Assembly (NCBI RefSeq): GCF_029910215.1
Contig: NZ_CP110395.1
Span: 1,426,001-1,490,000 of the forward strand
Source: Paraburkholderia sp. D15
Lineage (GTDB): Bacteria; Pseudomonadota; Gammaproteobacteria; Burkholderiales; Burkholderiaceae
Direction: 5' to 3'
Length of the DNA stretch: 64,000 nt
The translations under genes were made by a program, and so were the position numbers. This document shows, one piece after another, positions 33,751-48,700 of the stretch (the first letter of the stretch is position 1; each line of letters starts with the position of its first letter). The notes beneath the pieces were generated by a model. The model was not told the origin of the DNA, searched no databases, and saw only the letters and a program-made list of their open reading frames with translations.

Positions 33751-36700
33751 ATGAACAGGTCAGTGCGTAACGCGTTGAGGCAGCTTGAGCAGAGTCGCCG
33801 GGTGCGGGATGAACAGGTCGACATCGATCGCCAGCCGGTACGGCCGTGGTGGTTCGTCGGCACGTCGCCGCGTCCGTACGGTCTCTGGCAGCGCGCCGTC
33901 TCCGCGCTGGTCGCGCTGACGCTGTTCGCCGGTCCGCTGTCGATCACGTTCGAACAGAGCCGCGACGCGGCGGGCGTGCTGGCTGCCGGCAGCCGTCGTC
34001 TGGATGACGATGCATGGCAACGCATCGTCGATCTGAGCGCGGTGCGTATCCGCTTCGAGATGCAGATGGCGCAGGCCACGCCGATCGTCGATCCGAACGC
34101 GCCCATCACGTTTCAACCGAGAATCACGCAGACCACCGGCGCCAACGGCGGCGTGCCCGTGGTCAACATCACCGCGCCGAACGCGGCCGGTATTTCGCTG
34201 AACAAGTTCCAGACCTTCAACATCGACCCGGTCGGGTTGATTCTGAACAACAGCCTCGTGGGCGGCACGTCGCTCACGGGCGGCAATCTGCAGGCCAATC
34301 CGAACCTGGCGGGACGCACCGCGAGCGTGATCGTCAACCAGGTGACGTCGACGGGCAGCGCATATGCGAGCCTGTTGAACGGTCCGCTCGAAGTATTCGG
34401 CGCGCCGGCCACCGTGATCATCGCGAACCCGAACGGCATCACGACGAACGGCACGGGCTTCACCAATACCATCGGCGTGACGTTGACGACGGGCACGCCG
34501 CAATTTCTCAGCGACCTGAAAGGCACCGTCACCGACTTCGATCATGCTCAGGCGATCGGCTACAGCGTCGCGGGCGGTCATATCCAGATCGAAGGCAACG
34601 CGGGCGTGAACGGTCCCGGCGCGGGTATCGAGGGAACGGTCGGCACGATCGACCTGATCGGCGAGACCATCGGCATCAATGCGCCGCTGTATGCCGGGTC
34701 GCGGATCAACGCGATTGCGGGAGGGCAGTTCGTGTTGCCGTCGGCGGTGGGCGATAACGGGACGACGTACGCGACATCGTCGAACGGATCGACCAATACT
34801 GCTGCTGCGATCAACGGCGCGAATGGCCGCGCGAACAACGGCCTCGCGATCGATGCCACCGCCTTCGGCGCGATGACCGCCGGCCAGATCCAGGTGATCG
34901 GCACGGCCGCGGGCATGGGCGTGCGCACCGACGCGCAGATGGCTGCGAACACCGGCGATCTGCTGTTGTCGTCGAACGGCGATCTGACGGTGAACGGCTC
35001 GGCCGCGCAGCAGCAAGCGACGCTCCAGGCGAGCGGCAATCTGTCGATGACCGGCGCGCACGTCGGCATCGCCGGCTACACGATCAACGCGAACGGCGAC
35101 GTGAGCTCGACGGGCACGATTCAGTCGGGCGGCAAGCTGGCGGTGACGGCGGGCGGCAACGTCGATCTGGCCAATACGCAATCGACTGGCGATACGTCGG
35201 TGACGGGCGGCGCCAGCGTCACGCTCGGTAACGTGCAGACGGGTGGTGTGCTGGCGGTTAGCGCGCAAGGCAATGACGGTAGCGGCGATATCAACCTGAA
35301 CGGCACGTCGGTGATGACCGGCGCGACGAGTTTGCAGGCGGCGCGCGATGTCAATGTGAATGGGCAGACGAGCGGGAGCACGTTGCAGGTGGTGGGGCAG
35401 CGCAACGTCAACGTGAGTTCGAGCGGCGCGATACGCGCGACTGGTGATCTGACGGTGACGGCCACGCAGGGCAGCCTCACGTCGAGCGGCAGCATCGCGA
35501 GCGGCGGTCAGGCGACGTTGACGACGGGCCAGGACGTGCTGTTTACCGGCGCGTTGCAGGCGAATCACGACTTGCAGGTGAACGCGGGCAATAACGCGAC
35601 GTTCGCGGATACGCAGGTCGGCGGCGCGTTGCGGGTCACGGCAAACGGTGCAAACAGCGGAGCGGCAGGCGGCCCAGCCACCAGCGGCGACGCGACCTTC
35701 AACGGCAATACGCAGATCGCGGGTGCGGCGACCGTGCAGACAGCTCGCGATGTCGTCGTCAACGGCACGCTTGCGGGCGGCGCACAGGTCGCACTGACCG
35801 GCCAGCGCAACGTCACGATCGCGAGCACGGGGACCGTGCAGGCCGGTGGCGATCTGAATATCACCGCGACGAACGGTAACGTCACCTCCGCCGGCACGCT
35901 GACCACCGCCGGCAATCTGAACGCGACGGCGGGGCAGGACGTGGCGCTGACCGGCTCGACCGGCGCGGTCGCGAATACGACCTTGCAGGCCGGCCGCGAT
36001 CTGACGATCGGCGGCACGCTGGCAAGCCAGGGCGCGGGCAAGCTGACAGCCGGGCGCGACGCCGTGCTCGGCGGCACCAGCGGCTTCTCGCACGACGTGA
36101 CCGTCGATGCGGCGAACAATCTCACCGTGAGCGGCACGCTGGTCGGCATGGCCACGCTGACGCTAACCGCCGGTCAAGCGGCGACGCTGAACGACGTGCA
36201 ATCCACCTCGGCCTTGCAGATCGCCGCGAACGGCGGTCCGTTGACGGTCAACGGCACGGTGACGTCGCTGGCGGGCGCATCGCTGACGTCGGCGGCCGAT
36301 TTCACGGTGAACGGCACGTTGCAGAGCACGGCCGCGCTGAGCGTGGCGAGCGGCGGCAATCTGTCGGTGGCGGGCACGGTCAACACGCTTTCGACGGGCG
36401 CGTTCACTGCCGCGCGCGACTTCACGATAGCGGGCACGTTGCAGACGAGCCAATCGCTCAGCGTCACGAATGGCGGCAACACGGTGATCGCGGGCACTGT
36501 CAATTCGCTGGCGGACGCGTCGATCACAACGGGCGGCAATGTCGCCGTCAATGGTTTGCTGCAAGGCGTGGGCGCGCTGCTCGTCGCGAGCGGCGCCGAT
36601 ACCTCGGTGGGCGGGACGGTGCTGTCGACAAGCGACGTCACGTTGCGCAACGCGACCGGCTCGATGACGAGCACCGGCACGTTGCAGGCGGGCGGCAAGC

Positions 36701-39700
36701 TGCTCGTCGATGCCGCGCAATCGGTCGACCTCGGACACGGCACGACCGCCGCGCAAGGCGATCTCAGCATCAAGGCCGGCCAGAACCTGACCCTGAACGG
36801 CACCGTGACGGGCCAGGGCAACGGCACGCTGACGGCGGGCGGTGCGCTGGCCGGTTCGGCGGTGGCGGCTTTTGCCGGCGCGGCGACCTTGCAGTCCGGC
36901 GGCGACACGACGCTGACCGGCTCGCTGCAGGGCAACACCGTGCAGACCAACGCGGGCGGCTCCGCGTCGCTGCACGATGTCACGGCGGCATCGACGCTCG
37001 CGCTTTCCGCGGCGAACGATCTCGCCACCACCGGCACGGTGCTGAGTCACGCAACGGTCGATCTGAACGCGGGCCGCGATCTGACGACGAGCGGCGCGGT
37101 GCAGTCGATCGGCAACACGACGTTGACGGCGGGCCGCGATCAGAACGCGACCGGCGCGCTGACCGTGCAGACCGACGATCTGCGTATCACGGCGGGCAAC
37201 AACGCGAGCATCGCGGATGCGCACGTGGGCGGCGCATCGACGATCGTCGCGAACGGCGTGAGTGGCGTGGGTGGTCCGAACGGCGTGAACGGCGGCGACG
37301 TGACCTTCAACGGCACGACGACGATGGTCGGCACGCTGACCACGCAGGCGGCGCGGGATGTGGTCGTCAACGGCAAGGCGTCGGTGGGCGGCGCGACCGC
37401 TTTGCAGGCGGGCCGCGATGCACTGATCAACGGCACGCTCGCGAGCGCATCGTCGACCATGCTCGACGCGCAGCGCAACGTGAATGTCGCGGCGAGCGGC
37501 ACCGTGCAGGCCGGCGGCAATCTGGCGATCACGGCCCACACCGGCAACGTCACCTCGACCGGCACGCTGCAAGGCGCGGCGCAGCTCAATGTGAACGGCG
37601 CGCAGGACGTCGCGCTGACCGGCTCGACCGGTTCGATCGGCAACGCGACCCTGCAGGCGGGCCACGATCTGACGATCGGCGGCACGCTGGCCGGCCAGAG
37701 CGGTGCGACGCTCAACGCGGGTCACGACGTGACGGCGGGCGGCAGCATCGGCTATATGGGCGACGTCGGCGTGACGGCGGGCAATAACCTCTCGGTGACC
37801 GGCTCGATGGTGGGCGCGGGCGTGTCGCTGACCGCCGCGCAGGCGGTGACCCTGAACAACGTGCAATCGGATCGCGCGTTGCAGGTTGCGGCCAATGGCG
37901 GCGCGTTGACCGTGAACGGCACGGTCACGTCGTTGTCCACGGCCACGCTGAATTCGGCGGGCGATTTCGCCGTGAACGGCACGCTGCAAAGCGCCGATAC
38001 GCTCGCGATGACGAGCGGCGGCAAGACCTCGATCGGCGGCACGGTGACCTCGCTCGCCACGACTTCGCTGAACTCGGCCTCCGACGTGAGCGTCGGCGGC
38101 GCGTTGCAGAGCACGGGCGCGTTGAGCGTCGTCAGCGGCGGCAATACGTCGATCGTTTCGCCCACGGGCGTCGTGCAGTCGAACGGCGATCTGACGCTGC
38201 GCAATGCGTCGGGCTCGCTGACGAGCGTCGGCACGATTCAGGCGAACGGCAATCTGCTGATCGATGCCGCGCAGTCGGTGGATCTCGGCACGCAAAGCAC
38301 GACGGCGCTCGGCAACCTGACCGTCGATGCCGGACAGAATCTGACGATGAACGGCGCGGTCGGCGCGCAAGGCAACGGCACGCTGAACGCGGGCGGATCG
38401 ATCGCGGGCGCGGCGAGCGCGGCATTCGGTCAGGCAGTCAACGTTAACTCCGGCGCGAATACGACCCTTAGCGGATCGCTGCGTGGCAATACCGTGCAAA
38501 CGGTCGCGGGCGGATCGGCATCGCTGAACAATGTGGTGTCGGCATCGACGATGTCGCTCGCCGCCAACGGCGACCTCGCGACGACGGGCGCGTTGACCAG
38601 CGGCGCGACGCTGGCGCTCAACGCGGGCGGCAACCTTGGCGTCGGCGGGCCGGTGCAGGCGATCGGCGATACGAGCTTCATCGCGCAGAGCGGCAATGTC
38701 GTATCGACGGGAACGGTCGCGACGAACGGCGCGTTCAGCGCGCAGGCCGGCACCGACATCACGATCGGCGCGGCGGCGGCCGCATCGCTCGGCATGACGT
38801 TGACAGCCGCGCACGACGTGAACGCGACCGGTGCGCTGAGCGTGCTGGCCGGCGACATGCAGGTCACGGCAGGCAACAGCGTCACGCTGACGGATACGCA
38901 TGCGAGCGGCGCATTCGGCGTCGTTGCGAAAGGCGTGAACGGCGCGGCGGCGGGTGGCGACGTGACGTTCAACGGCACCTCGATCGCGCTCGGCGCGACG
39001 AACGTGCAGGCCGCACGCGATGTGATCGTGAACGGCACGCTGGCCGGCGGCGGCGACGGCACACCAGGCGCAAGCGCGGCGAGTAACAGTCCGACGACTG
39101 TGCAGGCCGGCCGCGATGTGAACGTGGCCGGTTTGCTCGCGGGTGGCGCGCAACTCGGCGTGACCGCGCAGCGCAATGTCGCGGTGGCTTCGACCGGCAC
39201 GGTCGAAGCCGCGAGCGATCTGACGGTGGCGGCGACTACCGGCAGCGTGACCTCGACGGGGACGCTGAACAGCCAGTCCAACCTCAAGGTCAACGCGGCG
39301 CAGGACGTGGCATTGACCGGCATCGCGAGCGTGGTCGGGAACACGAATCTGGCGGCCGGTCACGATCTGACGGTCGGCGGCACCTTCGTCGGTCAGGGCG
39401 GTGCAACGCTCGACGCGGGGCACGATGTCACGCTGGGCGGAACGAGCACCTTCTCCGGCGACGCCACGGCGAACGCAGGCAACAACCTTGCGGTCAGCGG
39501 CGCGCTGGTCGGCGCGAACGTGTCGCTGACGGCCGCGCAAGCGGTCACGCTCAACAACGTGCAATCGAACAACGCGTTGCAGGTCGCCGCGAACGGCGGC
39601 GCGCTGGCGATCAACGGCACGGTGGCGTCATCGTCCACGGCGACGCTGACTTCCGTGGGCGATCTGTCCGTCAACGGCATCCTGCAAAGCGCGGGTGCGC

Positions 39701-42700
39701 TCAACGCGACGGGCGGCGGCCAGTTCAGCGTTGCCGGTACGGTCAATTCGCTGACCGGCGGCACGTTCAAATCGAACGGCGATTTCACGGTGGCCGGCAG
39801 CTTGCAGACCACCAGCGCGTTGGGGATCGTCAGCGGCGGCAATACGTCGATAACAGGGGCGGTCAATTCGCTCGCGGGCGGTACGCTGAACGCGGCCGGC
39901 AACGTGTCGGTCACGGGGACTTTGCAGACCGCGCAGGCGCTCGACGTGACGAGCGGCGCGAACACGACGAACGGCGGCACGGTCCGTTCGACCGGCGGCA
40001 ACGTCGGCCTGCACAACGCGGCGGGCTCGCTGACCAGCACCGGCACGCTGGAAGCCGGCGGCAATCTGGCGATCGACGCCGCGCAGTCGGTGGATCTTGG
40101 TACGCAGGGCACGACGGCGCTCGGCGACGTCACGGTCAACGCCGGCCAGAATCTGACGATGAACGGTTCCGTCGCGGCGCAGGGCAACGGCACGTTGACG
40201 GCCGGCGGCGCAATCACCGGCGCGGCGAATCTCGCGTTCGGCCAGGCGGCGGTACTCGGCTCGGGCGGCGATACGAATCTCACCGGCTCGCTGCGCGGCA
40301 ACACCGTGCAGACGAATGCGGGCGGGTCTGCTTTCCTGCACGACGTGCTGTCGGTATCGACACTTTCACTGGCGGCGAATCAGGATCTCAACGTAAGCGG
40401 TGCCGTGACGAGCGGCGCGACGGCCGTGTTGCAGGCTGGCGGCAATCTGAATCTCGGATCGTCGAGCGTGGTCCAATCCGCCGGCGACATGACGCTGGGC
40501 GCGACGAACGGCAGCATCACGGCGACGGGCACGTTGACAAGCAACGGCGCGCTCGGCGCGAAGGCCGGCACGGACATCGATCTCGGTGGCTCCGCCAACG
40601 TGACGCGCGATACGACGCTGAACGCGGCGAACAACGTCAATCTGAACGGCGTGTTCGCAAGCAACGGCGCTTTGACGGCGCAGGCGGGTTCAGCGATCAA
40701 CCTTGCGAGTACGGCCAGCGCAACGACTTCCCTCGATACGACGCTGAAGGCAGGCAGCGACATCAACCTGGCCGGCACGCTTACCAGCCACGGCGGTTTG
40801 AATGCGCAGGCCGGTCGCGATGTCGTCGTGAGCGGCACGACCACCACGGCGCTCGATACGAGCGTCAATGCGGCGCGCGACGTCAACGTCACGGGGACGC
40901 TTGCCGGTGTCGGCGCGGGCAATGTCGCGTCGGGGCGCGACATCAACGGCGCGGGGACGATCGCGTTCGGCCAGGCGGCCACGCTCGGCGCAGGGCGCGA
41001 TGTCGTGCAGGGCGGTTCGATTCAGGGGCAAACGGTTCAGGTCATCGCAGCGGGCAATGCGACCGTGACCAACATCACGTCGGGCGGGACGCTTTCGCTT
41101 GCCGCCAACGGCACGAACACGGCGACAGGGCCGGGCAATCTTGTCGTCAATGGGACGGCGACGGCGTTGGGCGCGGTGACCGCGACCGCGCAGAATGATG
41201 CGTCGATTGCGGGCAAACTCGAAAGTGGGTCGAGTCTTGGCCTTAATGCTCAGCAGGACGTGACGATTGCCGGCGCGATGCAGTCCGTCGGCGACATGAA
41301 CGTCACCGCGCAGTCGGGGAGTTTGACGGCGACGGGCGGCATCAGCAGCGGCGGCAAGCTGGCCGTGTTGACCGGCCTCGATCTTTCGCTCGGCACGGCG
41401 TCGAGCACCAGCGCCGTGAGCGACATGACGCTCAACGTAGGCCGCGACGCGACGCTGAACGGTCTGCTGATCGGTGGCACCAGTGGCGTGATCGATACGG
41501 GCCGCGATCTTGGCGGCGCGGGTACGCAAGCCTTCACGGGCGCTGCCACGTTGAATGCACAGCGCGAGCTTGCATTGAGCGGCGCGCTTCAGGCGAACGC
41601 GATCAGCGCGACGGCCGGCGACAGCGCGAGCCTCCACGACGTCAATTCGGCGACGACGCTTGCGCTCACCTCGCAAGGTAACGCCGGCGCGGGCGATGCG
41701 TCGATCACCGGCACGGCGACGGCAGCGGGTACGGCGAATGTCAACGCCGCGCGCGACGTGCTGGTGAGCGGATCGCTCGCCAACGGCAGCACGCAGACCT
41801 TGAGCGCAGCACGCAACGTTTCGGTGACGGGTACGGCGCAGGCGGCCGGCGATCTGAATGCGACCGCGACGAGCGGCAGCATCGCGCTATCCGGTACCGC
41901 GACGACGGCGGGCGCGCTGAATCTCACGTCCGGACTCGATACGCAACTCGGCGGCCAGGTGGCCGCGGCGAATCAGGTCACGGTGCAGGCTGGCCGCGAC
42001 ATCGATCTGAATGGCGTGCTGGCAGGACAGATGGGCGCGACGCTGAACGCGGGCGGCGATATCGCGGGCGCGGGTTCGACCGCGTTCTCGCAGGCCGCGA
42101 CGCTGGCGGCGTCGAACAACATCGCGCTGACGGGTGCACTGCAAGGCGGCAGCCTCACGCTGACGGCCGGCAATAACGCGGCGCTTGCTGGCATCCAGGC
42201 GGTGACGGGCGACCTTAGCGTGAAGGCGAACGGCACGGCGGGCGGCGGGGACATCACGGTGAGCGGCGCGGCGACCGCGTTCGGCGCGCTGTCGATGCAG
42301 GCCGCGCGCGATGCGAGTGTGAGCGGCGCCATCAATACCGGCGGCACGACCACGGTGAACGCGGCGCGCAACGTCGCGCTCGCCGGCGTCAACTCGTCCG
42401 GCGATATCGCGTTGACGGCGACGAGCGGCAATCTCGGCACCGGCAACCTCACGACACAAGGCAACCTGAACGCGATCGCCGGGCAGGCGCTGACGGTTGC
42501 GGGTACAACGGTCGCGGGCGGTGGCGCGCAACTGAAGTCCGGCGGCGACATGACGCTGACCGGCAGCATCGCCGCGCAGAATGCCGGTTCGTTGAATGCG
42601 GGCGGGTCGATCAACGCGGCATCGGTCGCGTTCGCGCAGCAGGCGACGCTTAATGCAGGCGGCAGCATCGGCGTGACCGGCAGCGTCGCGACGAATGGCG

Positions 42701-45700
42701 CATTGAGTGCGACGGCGGGTAACGATCTGTCGGTCGGCTCCGCGCAAGCGGGCGGCACGTTGTCGTTGCAGGCACAAGGGCACAACGGCGCGGGCGACGT
42801 GACCGTGGGCGGCACGCTGGCTTCCGGCGCGGCTACCACGGTGACGGCGGCGCGCGACGTGACGCTCGGCGGCAACGCGACCAGCGCCGACAAGTTCAGC
42901 GCAACGGCTGGCCGCAATCTCAGTGCGAACGGCACGATCGGCGCGAACGGCGATGTTGCATTGACGGCGACGAGCGGCAATCTCGGCGTGGGCGGTGCGA
43001 TCACCACGCAGGGCAATCTCGGTGCGAACGCGGGTGGCGCGTTGTCGCTGGCCGGTGAACTGGTCAACGGCAACACGACGCTGAGTTCGGGCGGCAATAC
43101 GAACCTCAGCGGCGCATTCCTCGGTCTGGGTACGGCGACGTTCAACGCGGGCGGATCGGTGGCGGGCGGCGGCGCGTCGTTGACGTTCGGCAAGGACATC
43201 ACGATCGGCGCGGGTGGCGGCGTGACGCTCGGCGGCATTCAGGGCGCGGGGCAGTTCAGCGCGACATCGAACGGCGACATGTCGCTTGGTGCGACCACGG
43301 CCGTCGGCAATGTGACGGCGAAGTCCAACGCGGGCAGCGTGAGTTTTGGCGGTGCGGTGCAATCGGGCGGCAATGTGCAGATCGTCGCGGCGAATAGCGC
43401 GTTGGTGGCGGGCGCGGTGTCGTCGATGGGTACGGTGAATATCACCGGCACCACAGGTAGCGTGAATGTGGCGGGCGTGTCGTCGAACGGCGATACGACA
43501 CTGACTGCGGGGCAGACGCTGACGTTGAGCGGCACGACCACGGTCGCTGGGCAACTCGCGTTGAACGGCAACAACGTCACGTTGACCAGCTCGCAAAGCG
43601 GCTCGAAGAACGTGACCGTGAAGGCGAACGGTACGCTCGATGCGAGCCACAGTTCGCTGGTGTCGACGCAGAACATGCAGTTGAACGGTGCTTCCGTGCT
43701 GCTGGGTAATACGGTGGTCGGCGGGACGTTGACGGCGGCCGCGACGAATCAGTTTTCGATCGCGGGGAACAGTGCGGTGGATGTGGTCGGTGCAGCGACG
43801 TTGACTTCGCAGAGCGGGTTCTATAACGCCGGGAATGTGCTGGCGGGCGGGAATCTGTTTGTGTCGGCGCCGAATTTGACGAATGCGGCGAATTCGTCGC
43901 TGGCGTCGACGGCGGGGACGACGGTCAATGCGACGAATTTTACGAATGCGGGGTTGGTGAATGGTGCGACGACGACGGTCAACGTCGCGAACAATCTGAC
44001 TAACACCGGCGGCTCGTTGATGGGCGTGAACGCGTTGTCGATCACGGCGCTGTCGATGTCGAATCAGAACGGCGTCGTGTTCGCCGGTAATCCGAATACG
44101 CCGAACGGTCCGACGACCGGCGATGTTTCGTTGACGATCAACGGCGGCGCTGGTTCGTTCTATAACGCGGGCGGTCAGTTGCTCGCGCAACGGAACATGA
44201 CGCTTGGCATGAATGGCGTGACGTTCGATCTGTCGCAAGGGACCATTAGCCAGGGCGGCGCGCTTTCTATTTCCGCGGCTCAGATCAGCAATAGCGGGAC
44301 GTGGAATTACGGTGGGCAGAGCGTCAGTATTTACGGCGTGTACGGGATGACCAACAACGGCGTGATGACGGGCACCGCGCCGTTGACGCTGGGAACGGGT
44401 GGGCAGTTTACGAACTACGGGCAGGTCACGGGTAACAACGTCACGTTCAATGGGACGCTGTACAACGTTGCCGGCGCGGTGATGCATGCGGACAGTACGC
44501 TTGCGCTGAATGGGAATACGACTAATCGCGGGACGGTCGAGGCCGGCGGCACGCTGTCGGTGACGGGTGGGAATTACGATAACCAGGGGGCGACGACGCA
44601 GTCGAAGGGGGACGTTAACTTCAATATTGGGGGGACGCTTACTAATACCGGCGGGTCGATTTTCGCGGGGAATAACGTCAATATCAATGCCGGGGCGGTG
44701 GTTAACGACCAGACGGCGCCGACGGGCGCCAGCACGCAGTCGACGACGGTCGTCACGAATCCGGCCCTGTTGTGGTCATCTGCCGCGGGTACCCAAACCA
44801 ACTGGTACGACCAGACTTACGGTGGAGAAAATGGCTTCCTGCAGGTCGCTTCGAGCACGGTTAGCGCAACGCTTGGCGATATTCTCTCTCCGACGGGAAC
44901 CCAGGCAACCGGTGTCAACGCGTCAGCTCCAAACGCGTCTCAACCGGTAACGGGCTCCGGCTCGGTGACGTTCTATGAGCACCAGGTTCAGGTTGGGTCG
45001 AGTGGAGACAACAGTAATCCCGTCTACCAGAACTTCTGGTTCGTCGGCACGGGGCCGGACCCGACGGCGCTGGCGGCCGTCACGCTCAACCTGCCGACGA
45101 TTTACCAGACGACGACCACGCAGCAACCCGGCACGTCGGGCGTTATTTCCGCCGGCAATTCGATTTCGCTGACGGCTGGCTCCTTGTCCAACCGTGGCGG
45201 CCAGATTGCCGCTCAGGGCAATGTGACGTTGAACGTGCAGTCGCTGAGTAATGGCGCGGTCGCGTCGGCATCGTTGAATCAATCGATTCAGACCATCGAT
45301 CAGGGGCAATACTCCGCGTTCTTTGCGCAACTTAAGTCGCTCGGTACGATAGGTGTGCAAGGGACGGGGAATTCGACCGGCACGAGTTGCGATAGCCAAA
45401 ACTATTGCGCCATCGTCGATTTTCTTCCGCCAAACGAATTTAATATCGCGCCTGGCGCGGCACCGACTGCTAGCGGCTATACGACGAGTGCTTTCCCGAC
45501 CGGCATGATTGCGGCGGGCAGCAACCTGACCGTGTATGGCGGCAATCTGGTCAACGCCGGGTTGCTGTATGCCGGCAACAACGTGCAGATCGGCGCGGCC
45601 AGTTTGACCAATCAGGGCGGCAACCAGCAAAACTATTCGACGCAGACGGGTTGCGCGGCAGGCGTGCCGAACTCGGCATGCGGTACTGCCGGCTATACGC

Positions 45701-48700
45701 GAGGGGCCAACCCGACCACCACGACTTTCGGTTACACCCAGAACGACGCGACGATTTACGCGGGCAACAATCTGGTGATTGCCGCAGGCCAGATCAATAA
45801 CACCTTTGGCAATCTGCTCGCGGGGCACGACATCGTGATCGGTGGAGTCGGCTCGACCGCGAGTTCCACGACACCGGCTACCAGCCTGAATAACACGTCG
45901 GGCAACATCGTCGCGGGCAACAACATCACGCTGAATGTGTCGGGCGCGATCACCAACAACTTGCCGCCGCCGGTACCGGTGCATGAAAACTATGGCTCGA
46001 AGGAACAGTACTCGGGCTGTATGACGGCGGGTGGTTACAAGGAAAGTTACTGCGAAGGGTACGTCGATCAACAGTCGGGTAGCTCGTCGGTAATCAGCGC
46101 AGGGAATAACCTCCAGATCAACGCAGGCAGTCTCACGAATATCGGTAGCCTGATCGCGGCGGGTAATAGCGCGACGATTTCCGTTGCCGGTCCGGTGGTG
46201 AACGAAGCGCAGACGCTGAATGCTTACTGGCACTCGCATTGGGTGCAGGAAACCAGCATGTTCAGCAGCGACAAGCGCCATGACGTGTGGGCTTGCGGAT
46301 CGCCGGAGGAGTGCACTGCACTTTACGGTAGCGCATACACGAGTACGGGTGGCACGATCGATCCGCCGCAACCGGTAGGCAATATTGCCGCGACGATTCA
46401 GGCGCCAAATCTATCGGTTACTTCCGGTGGTCAGATTCAGAACATCGGTAACGTGATCGGTACGTCCGTCACTTTGACTGGGCAAAAGCTGATCAACGGT
46501 ATCACGACGCCGAACACTTACACGCCACGTGTCAATTCGCCGTCGCAGGTGATTTCGCTCAGTCCGGTGAGCTTACCTGGACTGAATCTGTCCATGCCGC
46601 GCGCGGTGGGAGGGACGCTGCCGACGCCGGTCGCCGGTAAGGCGTCGTACGTCGACAATTCGCTCGGTGCGTCGGCACTCGGAAATCTGGGGCCGCAGGA
46701 TCTTTTGACGGCGCTGCCTCCCAACTTGCAACCAAGTTCGACGCTGTTCTACTACAACCCGCAGGAAGAAGATCTGATGCTGCAGCAAGCCTCGCTGCAG
46801 CAAACGGGAAAGGCGAGCTTCATCGATGGGTTGACGTACGACAGCAAGACCAATACGTCGGTGACGGAGCAGGAGAAGGAATACCTGTATCAGAACTCGC
46901 TCGATTACGCGAAGGCGAACAACCTGCAACTCGGCGACGCGCTGACGCAAACGCAGATCAATGCGCTCGACAAGCCAATGCTCTGGTATGTCGAGCAGAC
47001 TGTGCCGGACCCGTCGTGCACGACCACCGGTACGGCTACGTGTCCGACGATCACCGCGTTGATGCCGCAGGTTTATCTGCCGAGCAGTACGAGCGCGATG
47101 TCGGCGGGCGGGAATATTACCGGTCAGGATGTCACGCTGAACTTCGGTAAGGGAGACGGCGGTAGCGTTCTGAATACGGGCAGCATCGATGCGTCCGGTA
47201 CGCTGACGGTCAATACCGATTCGCTGACTAACCAGGCCAATCAGGTCGACGTCGGCCAGATCTGGAGCAAGGTCAAGGGCGGCTACGTCGACACGACGGG
47301 GACGACGGTGCAGCCGGGCGGCTTCATGAGTGCGGCCAACATGGATCTCAACGTGCAGACGTTGAGCCAGATTGGCGGCGCGTTGCAGAAGCTTAATCCC
47401 GATGGGACGGTTGATCAGGCCGGTACGCAGCAGATGCTGGCTGCGCTTCAGCAGCAGCTCGGCGCTAACTTCACGCAGACTTCGATTAGCGACAACCTCC
47501 ATACGGACTTCGTGAAGGAAGGGGGGCTGGGCGTTTTCGGACAGATCGCGGAGATGGTCGCCGCTATCGCACTGTCTTACTTTTTGGGGCCGCTAGCCGG
47601 CGCGATGTTGTCAGCCGCGCTCGACGACGTGGTGAACACCGGTAGCCTGAATTTCGGGGATGTGCTGAAGGCCGGCGCGCTTGCTGTTGCAACTTACGGT
47701 ATTAATGAGGTAGTTCCTGACAGCGGTAGCCTTGTGCTGAATATCGGCGAGCGTAGCGTTGCCCAAGCGGCGGCCTCGACTGTCGTATACGGCGGTAGTT
47801 TCGGGCGGGCTCTTGTCAACAACCTGGCCACGAATGCTGCGGCAGCAGGAGCTAATTTCATTGGAAATGCTGCGACGAATCCGAGTTCTACCATTGCTGT
47901 TGGAACGCCGGGTTACTGGCTTGCTCACGCGGCATTGGGGTGTGCCGCCGGAGCAGCGGAAGGTACTGGTTGCGCCGGTGGTGCCATCGGCGGCGCCACG
48001 AGCGCATTGGTTGCGCCGTTGCTTGTTCAGCAGGCAGGTGGCTTGGAAAACCTGACGGACGGACAGCGCGTAGCGATCGCTGGGGCTGCGACGTTGCTGG
48101 GCGGGTTGACGGCTGGCCTTGCCGGGCAGAATGCAGCGAGCGGTGCAAACGCTGCAACGAACGAGTCGCTGAACAACTCGACAAACCCCGAAGATATCGC
48201 TCATGGCAAAGATCTGATACCACTTGAGAGCGGTGGCGGAAACGGGATTGGTACTGGTGGTAACAGTAGCGATAATGCAGCGCTGGGAGATATCGCCAGT
48301 GAGCTTGGCAGCGCCGTAAGCAGCAAGGTCAGCAGTGCATGGAATTCAGCTGCTGAATGGGTACAGACCGAGTTCGGATTTACTACCACTCCCGCACCAA
48401 ACAGCGCAATGTCAGCGTCGCAGGAGCAGGCCTATGCAGCGGGGCGTGCAGCACAACTACAATCAGAATTGCCTGCTGGTTCACAAGGTAGAGTCACGAT
48501 GGGAGTTGGAGTCTTGCAGGACGCCAACGGCAATCAGATTACAGTCGTTTCTACGAGCGAGCCGAATGGCTATCTGCGACCGGGCGTGACATTAAATCCT
48601 GGCGAGGTTGTTGTGCCGGGAACGGGACATGCCGAGGCAGACATCGTAAACTGGGCTGCTCAGAACGGTTATACAGTCCGAACGATTGGTGCTGGAAGAC

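Noticed and set aside
33760..44487. Very long minus-strand open frames opposite cdiA (up to ~1130 codons, e.g. 36163-39564 and 41887-44487)
   Set aside because: They are Arg/Ala/Val-rich with no domains and follow the repeat pattern of the sense strand. High GC and biased codon use in repeats leave the antisense frames open by chance.
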